A stretch of 64,000 nucleotides of DNA, taken from the NCBI GenBank assembly GCA_964007475.1, contig OZ023273.1, forward strand, positions 2,170,001-2,234,000. Reading direction: 5' to 3'. The translations under genes and the position numbers were made by a program. The notes under the pieces are model-generated. The model made no database searches. It worked only from the letters and a program-made list of their open reading frames with translations, and was not told the origin of the DNA. Source of the stretch: Hybos culiciformis (Eukaryota > Arthropoda > Insecta > Diptera > Hybotidae). Numbering within the stretch: position 1 is the stretch's first letter; every line of letters begins with the position of its first letter. This document shows, piece after piece, positions 41,201 through 53,300 of this stretch.

Positions 41201-42068
41201 TTTTTTGTATCTAACGTGCGTCAATTAATCAACAAAAACCTACTTAAGTGTTGCACACAAAACAAAAAAAAAATTTCTCTAGACTTTTGTGCATTACATA
41301 GTCTGCACTATTTACTATTTATTTTATTATAATTGCTGGCTAAGTTTACATATAAGTATACATCTTGAATTGCATATGTAAGCATACTGAATTAAGTAAA
41401 TGGAAAACACATTTTTGTTTTTTTTTTTTGTTTTCTTAAGAATTGTCATTTACAGGAAATATGTTAATTTATCTTATACATATTTTATTTCGTGTAGAAT
41501 AACTTTTGTAGGATGAAAAGACAACAAACAAAGTATGTATACTTAAAGCTCTTTTGAGACAATTTTAATGTTAAATTTCAATATTATATTTTATGTGTAC
41601 AATAAAAGTACGTACCTACTTAGTACAAAATGTATCGGATAAAATTAGAAAAAATAACTTAATTTTTTTTAATAATATATTGGAACAGCATTGCAATTAT
41701 TGGACTTTCAAAATTATTTAAAATAAATTATATTTTCTTTGTATAGAAAATTAATTATCCCATTTTTATGCATTTAGCCTAGAAATTGCTAGATTTGCCT
41801 TAATTATACATAATATAAGCAATTTTTGTATATTATACTTAAAAAATAATAATAATTGATTTAAGAAAAAACAATTTAATGCAAACCCGTCATGATTTTA
41901 GTTAGTGCAAATCAAGATGCACAAGCATTTTATGCTCCAAAAGTTTTGCAGCTCTCATCAAATTTTATTATAAATTATAAATGCTTTTCATGAAGAAGAA
42001 AAAAAAATTTTCAATATTAGTTCTTTAATTAGTTAAAAACAAAAAAAAAAAGAAAATTTATATTAGAC

Positions 42069-42077
42069 TATAAAAAA
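42069..42077 (+). promoter_or_regulatory. TATA box of the intronless Osiris gene
   Basis: GACTATAAAAAAGAT lies about 79 bases upstream of the ATG at 42148. It would place the transcription start near 42100 with a leader of roughly 50 bases. Confidence 0.5.
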
Positions 42078-42147
42078 GATTGTATTTAAAGAATTTAAAT
42101 CAGATTATTTTAAATTTTTAACACAATAACAACATATTAAATACGGA

Positions 42148-42960
42148 ATGAGGATTATACAAATTGTCCTCATTGTCATAATTACTAAATATGGTAGTTC
42201 GCAGGACTCGATAACCGATAATGGAATCGGACGGACTATATTTCGTACTTATGATCAATGTAGTATTAGTGATGATATAATTAGATGCCTGAAAATACAG
42301 ATTTCTAAATTAGTTGGACGAGCCTTTCGAATACAGAATATAAAATTATTAGATGGTGTTTCTATTATCAAGAAATCCAAAAATGATAGCCACATTTTAA
42401 GATCAAATCAAGATTATAAAATTAATAATAGTGATTTAGAAAATTTATCACCTAAAAGTCTAGATCAGGAATTTTTTAATAGACTTTTAAAATTTTTTGA
42501 TAATCATCAACTTCAGCTAAATATTCCGAAAATAATGGCACTTGGTAAAAGAAATTCAGATGAACTTTTCTCAGAGGAAAGAAATTTCGAGGGTAGAAAA
42601 AAGGATAAGAAAAAAAACTATTTGGGACCATTTATTGCTACTGTGTTATTGAAGGCGGGAATTATGAAAATGGCTTATCATTCAATAGCAATTGTAGCCG
42701 GAAAAGCTTTAATTGTTGGTAAAATTGCATTAATAATTAGTGCGATTATTGGATTGAAAAAGTTAGTTTCTAGTGAAGGTCATGAAAAAACAACATACGA
42801 AATAGTTAAACACCCACATGTTCAACAGTCGCACACTTATTCATCTAGCCATGGTGAATACGAAGGAGGTCATGAAGCTGGTGGTAGCACCTATCAAAGA
42901 AGCATTGATAACAATGAAATGTTAATGCAGGATAAAGCATATAGAGCTCATGTCCAGTGA
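42148..42960 (+). CDS. Osiris-family (DUF1676) protein, intronless, 270 aa
   Basis: A complete single-exon Osiris gene. Residues 1-18 are the signal peptide. The cysteine pair is C38 and C47 in YDQCSISDDIIRCLK. LSPKSLDQEFFNRLLKFF followed by HQLQLNIP is the DUF1676 centre. FEGRKKDKKK (about 147-156) is the basic stretch that spans the intron position in its paralogues, but here it is continuous. The hydrophobic block is about 158-206, with AGKALIVGKIALIISAIIGL. A Tyr/His-rich region (TTYEIVKHPHVQQSHTYSSS) and a C-terminal QDKAYRAHV, a variant of AQxxAY, follow. It is transcribed opposite to the four Osiris genes on its right, and no splice sites are needed. The tail resembles an Osi8-like member in my memory, but this is not tested. 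Function probably in cuticle or apical matrix formation, inferred from family. Confidence 0.93.
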   Translation: MRIIQIVLIVIITKYGSSQDSITDNGIGRTIFRTYDQCSISDDIIRCLKIQISKLVGRAFRIQNIKLLDGVSIIKKSKNDSHILRSNQDYKINNSDLENLSPKSLDQEFFNRLLKFFDNHQLQLNIPKIMALGKRNSDELFSEERNFEGRKKDKKKNYLGPFIATVLLKAGIMKMAYHSIAIVAGKALIVGKIALIISAIIGLKKLVSSEGHEKTTYEIVKHPHVQQSHTYSSSHGEYEGGHEAGGSTYQRSIDNNEMLMQDKAYRAHVQ

Positions 42961-44022
42961 CAATATTTATAAGAAAGAAATTTTGACATAATAATGTAAG
43001 TAAGTTATTTTTTTATTTGTAAGATTGTTTATAGGTATATAAAATATATTAAATGTACTTGCAACTTATAACGTCCCTATACAAACGCATAAGTTTGTAT
43101 TATATTGTTAACGAAATTTTTTTTTTAATAATAATTGTTAATGTAAATTCCATATTTATTACATATTTATTCCATATTTATTACATATTTATAAAATAAT
43201 AAAAAGTTATTCCTTTTTGGATGTCCAAAGCAAAATTAATTAAATAAATATTGAAATAAGATTTAAAAATTGATAAACAAAAAATATAATTTGATAATAT
43301 AAACTTAAACAACCATTCTATATAATATTATTATAGTATGTAGTTAGCTGATAGACTTGATTGGAAGCTATGAAACATATTCCTGGGAACAGGGCAGCAG
43401 AAGTTACTTAAAAAAAATCTTTTTAAAAATTTCATAGTTTTTACATTTCGACATTACCTTGTACAAGTAAGAAAATCATCGAGTATTATTCTTTCTATCT
43501 TTATTCGAATACATGAGACTCGTAAGGATAGTATGTTAATAGTTAATAGGCTTCGTCGGCCAAAATATCAAATTTATTTTTTATTGTCCGAATTGTCACT
43601 AATTTGATATTTGGTAAATATTTGCCATTGAATTACTAGAAAACATCAGAACATTATATAAAATCTTCAATCCTTTAAAATATTTCATATATAATAAATT
43701 GAATTTATGACAAATTTATCTTATTAAAAATGTTAATCTTTTTATTATTAAGTTTATTTAAAAAGTTTGTAACAACAAAAAAGAAAATTGTTTTTATTTT
43801 AACTTATAAAAATTAAATGCATATTTAATAATACATGTATTTGTAAATGAATTTCAATAAACATTTCACTAATTATTAATTTATTAATTATATAGGTGTA
43901 AGCTGTTATCAATTAAATAATTATAAAAATATATAAATAAAATAAATAAAATTTATATAAATTATTATTTTAGTTTTTTTTTTAAATTTCAAATTCAGAT
44001 ATACTTAAGTATATTATAAAAA
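42961..44022. other. Convergent intergenic spacer with an exact 22-bp duplication
   Basis: A tail-to-tail spacer between the intronless plus-strand Osiris gene and the next minus-strand Osiris gene. It contains a perfect two-copy 22-bp tandem repeat at 43148-43191 and otherwise A/T-rich sequence. No gene seen. Confidence 0.5.
43148..43191. repeat. Perfect two-copy tandem repeat, 22-bp unit
   Basis: Two identical adjacent units (43148-43169 and 43170-43191), each starting TTCCATATTTATTACATA. Probably a recent slippage or duplication. Confidence 0.9.
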
Positions 44023-45786
44023 TTATAAATATCGATTTTGTACTACAGGCCCAGCTGCATCGTCGGGATACGAATTACTGTAATGTCGATTCCAAGTCGA
44101 ACCGTGTCCACCGCCGCCGCCACCTCCACCTCCTCCTCCATCTGTATAAATAACATGCTCACTATGACCACTCCCACCACTTTTTTTTAGACTGTTCTAA
44201 AAATATAATTTTTATTTTTATCAATTTGAAAAATATAAAATTCGAGAAATGTTTTTCTTTGTTGTCTTCTCAAATTTATTGTTATATAAATTATTTTACA
44301 ATATCATTAAATAATTTAAAACAATTTAATATTCTATTTTAAGAATTATATATATATATATATATATATCTTATAAACTATGAGAAAAAGTTATAAAAGT
44401 CGTCAAAACTCAAAGTCATAATATATAGGTACATATATATGAATGTCTATGGATAATATAATGAACATCATTTGTAATAATGTAAATATAGAATAGTATA
44501 CGAAAGGCTTTCAAATTCAATAATAAGAGAAATAAAATAAGATAAAAATTATTAGAGCCAATAAACAGCATAATAATAGATAAGTTAATTTATGCTTTTT
44601 TTTAATTTTATAATTTGAAGAAATCCATTCACTTAGTGATCTGGCTCAGTAAACTGATGAAATGGAAATATTAAGAAAATTAATTTTTTATATAACTAAA
44701 GAGAAGAAAATTTATATTTAAATTGAAATTTTTCAGATTTGTAATATGAAAGAATTTTAATATTAAAATCTATTATTTTACTTTGAAACCAATATTCATT
44801 CAATTTCCAGATGATTTCTTACATTCTTATTATCCAAGCATTTGAATTAGAAAAGGATTATAGATTTGTTTTATTTGAATAATTTTTCACCCAAACATTT
44901 ATATAAATTAAATAAATAAAATACTTGGGTCTAAAGATTGTGTATAATAATATTTGGAAAATAAAAATTCGTTTAAGGAAACTTTCCTTTTAGAAACCAA
45001 AAAATAACTTGATGAACTGAGTAACTAATTAGAAGACTTTACCTTGGCATAATTCTAATAAAAAGTATATTCAAATATAAATGTATAGAAAAAATGACTT
45101 TTAACTTACCAAAACTGAAAAGAATAGTGAAACTTTAGCCATTATAAATGCAGCTCCTGCTATTATAAGCATTTTGCCCATAAACATTTGTGCCAACATT
45201 CCAGCCATAGCCATTCCACCAATTACAGCAATACCACCTTTGTCTTTCTTTTTTCGCCCTGAAGTATTTTAATTAAAAGATTAGTATATTCATTTATTTA
45301 TTTCTAAAATTTCAATAAATAAAATGTTTACAACATTGTATATTTGAAATTACCTTCAGCTTTTGGTAATAAATTAAATCGTATTGATCTTGATTCAATC
45401 AATTGATTAAATCGATTATTTAACATTTTATTCAAATCATGTTCAAAATGTTTATTTTTATCCAAAAAATTATTTGTAGTGCCATTCTTCTGTGAATTTA
45501 AATCCTTTTCAATTGTAATGAAATCATTAAAATCCCATGTACTATTATCCTTAATGCATTCATCAAGTATTTCAATAAAACGCTTCTTAAAACATCTCAA
45601 CATATTTGTTTTACCCAAACAATTTCCAATTGATGTTCCCAAATAATGTGAGAAATTTTCATTTTTATTATTATTAAGATCATTATTTTCTGTAAAATTT
45701 TTTGAATCTAAAAATGAACTAGGTGATCCATTTGATGTATGAAATCTTGTCACGAATATTATTGTTATAATTAAAAAGAAAAACAT
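44023..45786 (-). CDS. Osiris-family protein with Gly-rich tail (3 exons, 251 aa)
   Basis: Exons 45786-45354, 45258-45110 and 44196-44023 join in frame (GAA G | GG CGA; TTG | AAC) into 251 residues. The ATG at 45786 is preferred: the frame is open further upstream but only through a TTG, and the ATG gives a compact signal peptide (MFFFLIITIIFVTRFHTSNG). The cysteine pair is C56 and C65 (NCLGKTNMLRCFKK), with a third Cys at 77. The middle is Asn-rich and diverged, with a weak DUF1676 centre (IESRSIRFNLLP). Exon 2 encodes GRKKKDKGG and a Met/Gly-rich hydrophobic block (AMAGMLAQMFMGKMLIIAGA, then AKVSLFFSVL) at about 155-194. Exon 3 carries a ten-Gly run (214-223) and ends VVQNRYL without a clear AQxxAY. 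Introns are 95 and 913 bases. A TATA box lies about 95 bases upstream. A divergent Osiris gene; role inferred from family only. Confidence 0.88.
44346..44369. repeat. AT dinucleotide microsatellite
   Basis: About twelve AT units within intron 2 of the three-exon Gly-rich Osiris gene. Confidence 0.85.
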
Positions 45787-45880
45787 TCTTAGGAATGTTT
45801 TTTTTTTGTTAAAAAAAAACAAAAGAACTTAATTGTATCTATTTTAAAATTCAACTAAAATAAATTAAACTTATGACATC

Positions 45881-45889
45881 TATTTTATA
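45881..45889 (-). promoter_or_regulatory. TATA box of the three-exon Gly-rich Osiris gene
   Basis: Minus-strand AAGTATAAAATAGATG about 95 bases upstream of the ATG at 45786, implying a leader of roughly 65 bases. A good consensus match. Confidence 0.5.
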
Positions 45890-46966
45890 CTTTAGTGATC
45901 AAATAATTATAATAATAGTATATTAATGTTGATGAAGATGAAATGGTAATTATAAGAACAGTCGACCATAAAAAAATATTTTCTTTTCCATTTCAAATGA
46001 AAATGAAACTTATTCTTTAATATAGATTTAAATATTCAACATCCAGAAAGATTGAAACTTTTAAGCTAACATTCTGGTTTCAATACATATCACCAAATGA
46101 TAAATAAGTATAAATCATATTTGAAAAATTTCCAAATATTAAATATAATATATTTTTTCATCATTCACAGTTGTGTTCATAATAATAGCAGCATTATTTT
46201 TTATAATTTTATACAATACTGGAAAACTTAAATCTTATAACCACCAATTTATAATTACTTTCTTGATGAAATTTTTTTTTCTGGAAATAAAATTGAAAAC
46301 CTGACAAACTATTTCGTCGATTACTTTTTAATTATAATTGTTCTAAAATAATTAATTGTGTTAGATCTGACAACGATTATTGTACATATCTGCATTTTGT
46401 AGGCTTGAATTGATTTTGTATGAAAGCGAAGATATTATGGACAAAAATACGGGGATTGGATTTATTTCCAAAATAATTCATTATTATTTTGTGAAATTCA
46501 AAAATAGATTATAGGATGGATAGGTTAGATTGAGTGTGCGAAACAATGAAATACATAATTATCGTTATGTAGTCACACAGTCGTTTAAAAGTTTTATATT
46601 TAAGGGATTTCCTCTATTTTATAGTGTACTTTTAGGAGTTATATTATTCTTATTTAAAATTATTTAATTGTGAAATCTTTGGGGGCCAAAAATAGGTTAT
46701 AAAATTAAAATTTAGAAATTACAATGTTGCAGTTCCATGATCCTGTCATACCAAGGGATTAATCTTGTAAAATTTATTAACCCTTTTTTTGTGCTCAAAT
46801 TTCAATGATTATAATATTTTAATGAAAAAAAAAACAACTTTTGTGGCTATAAGATAACCATTGAAAAAAAATTTGTTTATTAAATTTATATACACTAAAA
46901 TAATTTTTTTTCTAATCAGATTACATTATAATAAAAAGAGAATATATATGAATTTAAAAATTATTT
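45890..46966. other. Intergenic, A+T-rich, possible transposon end
   Basis: No gene seen. CACAGTTGTGTTCATAATAATAGCAGC near 46166-46192 resembles a Tc1/mariner-type terminus, but no matching inverted end was found nearby, so it may be a truncated relic. Confidence 0.35.
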
Positions 46967-48451
46967 TCATTTTAATGATTTCCAAATAAATGGCTGCGAT
47001 TCTTTTGGTTCATCCCAACGATCCTCTAGAGAATATTTTTGATTTTCTTTTTCGATTGCACTAAATTTTTTATCTTGTAACAAAACATTCTTCTCATAAT
47101 CATAGAAATGATCTACAGTTGGACTCGCAGTAAAATCATCTGCTAAGTTATTTCTTTCTGTTGAGTATTCTCTTGGTCCGTCGAAATTATGAATCTTTCT
47201 GACATTTCGAATATATCCATCGTAATCCCCAAAACTTCCTAAACTATGCGGCCGGTGACCAACATGCCCATGTGGTGATAAATGTTGACCACCGAAAGTT
47301 TCAGGCAACAAACTTCCTCCTCCTAATCCACCTAATCCGCCTAATCCGCCTATTCCGCCTAATCCTGCTAATCCTGCTCCTAATGATAAAGCACCACCGA
47401 GTCCAAAAATACTGGAAATAAATAACGCGAATTTTGCCAATAAAGCTGCCTTTTTACATAAAAATATCACTGCCGCAAATATCAATGGCACTATAGACAC
47501 TAAATTGAATTTCAACCCAAGCAGTAATGGAAGGATAAATCGTTTTGTGAGGATGCGAGCTGGAAAATAATAGAAAGCAAAATTTAATTAGTGCATTTGG
47601 ATTCACCTGCAAAATTTCATTCTTTTAATAGGAATTTCGACTTATATAGCTTATATAGAAATAGGTTCTTCCGGACAATAAATTGACCTGATTTAATTCA
47701 CTTACCAGTAGATGGTTCTTCAGCTAAATAATTACGTTCATCGAATTCTTTTTCATCCATAATAAATTCCAACACACTATTTGAGCTAGCGGATGGCCCT
47801 ATTCTTAATTGTAATCCAGGATGTATTCCAGGTAAGTCCCAATTTAAGGATCTTTTACTAAAAACTATTCCAGCATTTTCGAAAATTCCTCTGAAAAGAA
47901 TTATTTGTTTAACATAATTTCAGGCAAATAATTATGATACAAAAAAAAAACATCATTTAAATTAAATTGAAATTGATCCAAAAACCACAATTGCTTTTCT
48001 ATTTTATGATTGTTAATCGAAACTCAAACTATCTAATTATTTGACATCTGTGAACAAGATTCGTGTAGCTGTTTGAATAAATGGTTGCATGGTGTGATAT
48101 CGTTACACATATTATTATGTATTGGTTCTTTTTTTATACATACCTGAAGTCCACCGGATCATGATCCAAAAAGTTAATATCAGACCTCGATTTCATTTCA
48201 TCACTACTATTTCTACTCAGTCTTACACCAGAGATTAGTGTAAAATTATCATCATTTTCTAGGTTTTGCAAATAATTAATTGCTTCTTTACCAACACATT
48301 CTTTTAAGCTAGGTTGATCAGGTTTCCGAAGACAAAATCCAATATCTTCACTATTTACGAATATTATAATTGAATAAAAAACCAAAAATATTGCTAACTT
48401 ATATTTATTTCTAATTATTTCAATCTTAATTTGGTTAGTTTTAAAAAACAT
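46967..48451 (-). CDS. Osiris-family protein with extended C-terminus (3 exons, 361 aa)
   Basis: Exons 48451-48144, 47890-47706 and 47559-46967 join in frame (TTC AG | A GGA; ACT G | CT CGC) into 361 residues, the longest Osiris protein here. A basic n-region precedes a hydrophobic segment at about 19-33 (signal peptide or anchor). The cysteines are C40 and C52 (FCLRKPDQPSLKECVGK), then NFTLISGVRLSR. Exon 2 has the amphipathic centre ending in LPGIHPGLQLRIGP. Exon 3 begins ARILTKRFILPLLLGLKFNL and continues with a hydrophobic block (SIVPLIFAAVIFLCKKAALLAKF) at about 180-215. A repeated GLGG/LGG segment and a His/Gly stretch follow, then about 90 polar residues rich in Asp, Glu and Lys, ending in WKSLK. 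There is no AQxxAY motif. Introns are 253 and 146 bases. The polar C-terminal extension is unlike its neighbours. Function inferred only from family membership. Confidence 0.88.
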
Positions 48452-48558
48452 GATAAAATTTTAATTATTCATATTAAAAGCAAACTGAAAATTTAATGTA
48501 ATTCTTCTCTTAAAACAAACTATTAACCAACTAAAGCTGGTCCCGTATAAATCAGATT

Positions 48559-48566
48559 ATTATATA
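48559..48566 (-). promoter_or_regulatory. Possible TATA box
   Basis: Minus-strand CACTATATAATAATC about 110 bases upstream of the ATG at 48451. Plausible position, moderate motif. Confidence 0.35.
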
Positions 48567-50321
48567 GTGTTCATAGAGGTCAGAAATTTTTTTGTGCAAA
48601 AAAACAACTTAGATTTTCCCGATTCATATGAGTGAACAACAACCTATTTTGCAACAACAAAAGATTTAATAAATTTTTAAAATAATATTTTGGCTAGATA
48701 CGGTCAAGGAGTTTCATTTGCAAATAATAAAGAAGAAGAAGAATTTATTTTTTAAAAGTGAAAGTAAAGTTTATTATACTTTCTTATATATAGTAATAAC
48801 AAATTGACGTCATCAAATAAAAATTCATAAATAATTTACATATGAAAAAGATATAAAATTATTCAATCCACTAAATACATACTATACTTATGACTAAAGC
48901 TTATAATTCGCATATCTTTATGATATTCACCTTAAAGTGCTTTAGGTTTGTCTATTATTAAGTTTTTGTTTAACTCACTGTCATGCTATTTGGATTATAT
49001 CATTTATGTAATATAACTTTAAATATGTGTGCAGAACTCTAACTATATATATATATATATGAAAAGATTTTTAACATCAACACAAAATATACTGAATACC
49101 CATAAATCAATTTAGAATTAATTAAAAATTTCTATAAATTTACCATCATTGCGGTTAGTGTGGTATCAATCAATATTTCAATAAAAATTATCCTTTATTA
49201 AAAATTCTTATATTTTTATTTGGGGAAAATTATGAAATGCCGGAATTTTTGATAATTTAAAGTTTAAACATTTTCAATTTTCGTTTGACCTTTAATATTA
49301 ATTGAAAATGTATATTCAAAATTATACATATATTTATGTGCTTTTTAACTACATTTTAATTAAAATAAACAATATTTTATTTGAAAAATATTTAGAAATA
49401 GCTCATAAACAAAAAAAACAGCCTGAAAGAATTTTTTAATTTAATCGATTCCATAAGTTCAGCACCTATTCGTGTAAATATTAAAAAAAAAAAATGCTAG
49501 AAAATATTTTCATTTTCGTTTTTCATTTTAATTAATAAAAATAATATAGATAAAAACAAATATTGTTTACGAAGTTTTGTTAAAAAAAACAGTATTTGTA
49601 AATGATAAAATTACATTTTTAGTTATAAAATATAAATAATTTTCGATATTATAAAAGTCAAAACATATATCATAGAATCAGTATATTATAAAATAAAAAT
49701 GATTTTTAAAACTAATTTTTAAAACTAAATTTTTCTGGAATTATTTTTTTTAATTTAAGAAGCTTTCAAATAATTTTACGATATTATGATTTTAAAAAAA
49801 AAATTACATGAAATTTATTTGAAAGTATAATTAAATTTAAATATTAATAAAATGTTAAATTTCGAAAGAAAAAATTAATAACAAGCTATTTTACATGTAA
49901 AGGACTACAATTTAAGAAGAGCCTTTTTATAATAAAGTATACAAGCGCTTGCTTATAGAAATATCGAGAGAAAGATTCAAAAAAACAAAAAGATGAAATG
50001 AGTTTGATAATACATAACTATTAGTGGAAATCTTTTTAAAATAATAGTAAATAACTAACTTAAATATTCCAAATTCTATTTTGGATAAATATTTTTTTTT
50101 TTTTTTAGTACAATATAATTTACAATAAATATTTGGCTTAAACACTAGTCTTTGTATAACATTCAATTTTTAGTGCCATGTATAGTTAAAATAAATAAAA
50201 ATGTGAATTTGACATTACTATATATATTAAATGAATAAATAAAAAAATAAATATTCTCAACATCAATCTCAATACGAAATATCAGTAATTATTATTTAAC
50301 ATATCGCTTATAATATTTAAC
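48567..50321. other. Intergenic, A+T-rich, no gene seen
   Basis: Spacer between two minus-strand Osiris genes. A short open frame at 49927-50166 is low-complexity and unsupported. Otherwise simple A/T sequence. Confidence 0.45.
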
Positions 50322-53300
50322 TTATTTGGAATACGATGAATACGCCATATTTTGTGCATCATCAACTGAACGGCCATAGTGTCCATGCTCCTCATATGCA
50401 GCATGCGGATGTGCCACAACTTCATAACTTTGTGATGACTGCTTTGATTCCAAAAGTTTCTTTAATCCAATAATACCGGATAATAACAAAGCAATTTTAC
50501 CAATTATCAAAGCTTTGAAAGCTATCAATGCTAGAAAACCAATTGCTAATGGAAGGAGAGCAGCAGCTTTTAATTTGAATAATAATAAAAGCGGTAGAAG
50601 ATACTTTTTGCCTTTCTTTTTACCCCTTGCTGGAAAAAATATAAAATAAACAAATAGTTACTATACTAACATAACATATTTATGTGTATTTATAATTTAT
50701 ATTTCGAATAACACATAGAGTCAAGTAGTCGCTGTTGAAACAGCTTTTAATCTGCTAATAATAATCCATAAATTGTTATGCAGACAAAAAATTTGTTAGA
50801 ATCTATAATATCTTATAAGCAAAATAAAAATTTATAAAAATTTAAAATATATTCGGCTTGCATACTTTTCTGCTCAGATTGAATGTACCAAATTAAAACA
50901 TTTTTTTACGTTCAGTTTTTTTATCGTTATTTTCTTAATTTCCTGTTATTAATATTAATATATTCTTCAAAGAATAATAATAAAGTTTAATTTTCCTTGA
51001 TTCATATTACATTATATATTTGTGATTCAGAAAATTGGTTTTAATTAACTTCTACGGAAGCCATTTACAGAGCTTGAAAAAATACGTTTTCAATATATTT
51101 CGCCCATTGAGTCTGAGGTATGAGCACGAAATCTCAACCTGGCGCTGATAACATCGTATCTAAGCCTCGAAATTTCGAAACATGTTCAAAATAAAAAAAA
51201 AATCTTAAGATCCGTACCGACCGTACCAAATATACACAATAATAAAATGTAATTAATGGTGGTTTTAATTACAATAAAATAAATTCCTAATATTTGAGCC
51301 GTTTATTTTGAAAGTGGTTTAAGTCCATTTTTCAAAAAAAAAAATTGTTAATGATGACAATAAGCACAATAGTACATATTCTTTTTATTTATAAACAATT
51401 TGAGTCTAATATCATTAAAACCGCTTTGATTTTGACACTTGAAAATTAGCTTATGGAAATATTAATATGTATTTTTAAATCAATTCAAACACAAAACCTT
51501 AAATATCTCAATACAAGAACAAATGGACTTAAACCACTTTCAAAATAAACGGCTCATTCATTGATATTTTGCACCTGAAAACTGCATAAAAAATTTAGAA
51601 AACATAAATTTATGGTAAATTACCTGTAGTGGCAAATTCATTTAATAAAATGATGCAGAAGTTAGTAAACTAGTAAATTTGTTATACTAAAATCGAATTT
51701 TAATTGTATCTTACAAAAAAAAAAAATTTAACATTTAGATAATGCCGTCGTAATATAGGGTTTTCTGAAATTGGATTTTTTTTTTATTTAACTTTTATAT
51801 TTATTAAAAATATTATAAAAAATTTATATTTATTAAAAATATAAAACAGNNNNNNNNNNNNNNNNNNNNNNNNNNNNNNNNNNNNNNNNNNNNNNNNNNN
51901 NNNNNNNNNNNNNNNNNNNNNNNNNNNNNNNNNNNNNNNNNNNNNNNNNNNNNNNNNNNNNNNNNNNNNNNNNNNNNNNNNNNNNNNNNNNNNNNNNNNN
52001 NNNNNNNNNNNNNNNNNNNNNNNNNNNNNNNNNNNNNNNNNNNNNNNNNAAGAAAATCATAAAAATAAAATTTAAATAGATAGAAAAAAAAAAAAAATTA
52101 TTGTATTTATTTTAATTATATAAAACTGTTGATCATTAAAATTAAATCAGAAATTATTTTTCGCAAAATAATAAAAAATAATTTTTGTTCTTTTTTTTTT
52201 TTTTTGTTTTAACATTATCAGGGTAAGTAAACTTATGCCATTAATTTGATATACTAGTATGACATAAGTTATTTCGCCCTGATGATGTTGTTATAATTAT
52301 GTATGAATATTTGTTTAAAAAGAACAGTAATCCTATCATGTGGTTTTGCAGGTTTTCCAATTAAAAGATATTTTATTTTTACTTCTATATCATCTCTTAA
52401 AGAATCCAAAAATTCAAACATAAAAAACAAACATAAAAAAGACATTTGGGAAATCGTAGTAATTGAAATTTGATGTGTCTGCCGCTGGGCTTATGAGTAT
52501 GTGCGATATCTTAATCATAAAAAACAGCCTGTTTTCTTTAGTTTGTAAGAACTTTTTCAGTGATCTAAGCATCAAAAAGCTAACTTAAATGTTAATGCCA
52601 ACTTGAACTACAGTCGCAATTTGGTCGATATATATAACTATGTCAAAATGTTTTAATTTGGTACAAAAATGTTCAAGCAGTAAATTTTGTCATTCAGGAG
52701 CTTATTCTATATAACAAATATAACAAAAATTTCACTCAAAAGCTTTTCGAAATACGCTGAATACATGGGATTAGGATAAATTTTTTTTGTTCTACTTACC
52801 TTCCTCTAATGATTTCTGCATATCTTCTATTGATTCCTTTGGAACTTTGAACTGTAATGTATGGCTTCCAAAGAATCTGGCAATTCTATCAACCAAAAGG
52901 CTATCAACTTCATTTTCTCTTGCTTCTGGCTCTTTTGGTAAATGAATTTCGTTTAATGCTCTTCCTATTGGCAATTCTTCGGTTTTAATTAAATGTATTC
53001 CATCTGATATTTCGACATTATCGGTATTTGCGTCATCGATATAGTGTAATGCCCGTTCCTAGAAAAATAAATTTTTATAATTTTTATTTTAAATATTTGC
53101 AAATAATAAAAATAAGAAAAATGTCTAGTTTTATATTCTATTCACGTAACATCTTTAAATATAGCATTGATATTGTATATGAAAAAATAAACTCACTATA
53201 ATATACACAAATATTTTGAACTTTACTTGCAACTAGAATTTTTCGAGAAAAAAGACTGAAATAAACAAATAAATATCGTTCTTGGTTGGACTCGAACTTA

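Larger units (their letters stand above)
28777..42068. other. 13.3-kb gene-poor stretch
   Basis: Between the 5' end of the minus-strand Gly-rich Osiris gene and the plus-strand intronless Osiris gene, whose divergent promoters both face this stretch. No complete gene was found. It holds TTA microsatellites (32327-32350, 34095-34118), a possible decayed THAP-domain fragment (35080-35259) and a moderately G+C-richer patch with several short frames at 33290-33720 that may be transposon debris. Around 37950-38160 is another slightly G+C-richer open stretch without recognisable motifs. Confidence 0.5.

Noticed and set aside
42542..42571. GT..AG bracket of 30 bases inside the intronless Osiris gene
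   Set aside because: Far too short for an intron, and the sequence is in frame without splicing.
45787..45822. Upstream start for the three-exon Gly-rich Osiris gene
   Set aside because: The codon at 45822 is TTG; the ATG at 45786 is the likely start.
46166..46192. Tc1/mariner-type end
   Set aside because: No matching inverted end was found, so an element could not be delimited.
51833..52060. Open frame made mostly of unknown residues
   Set aside because: Spans the N gap only.
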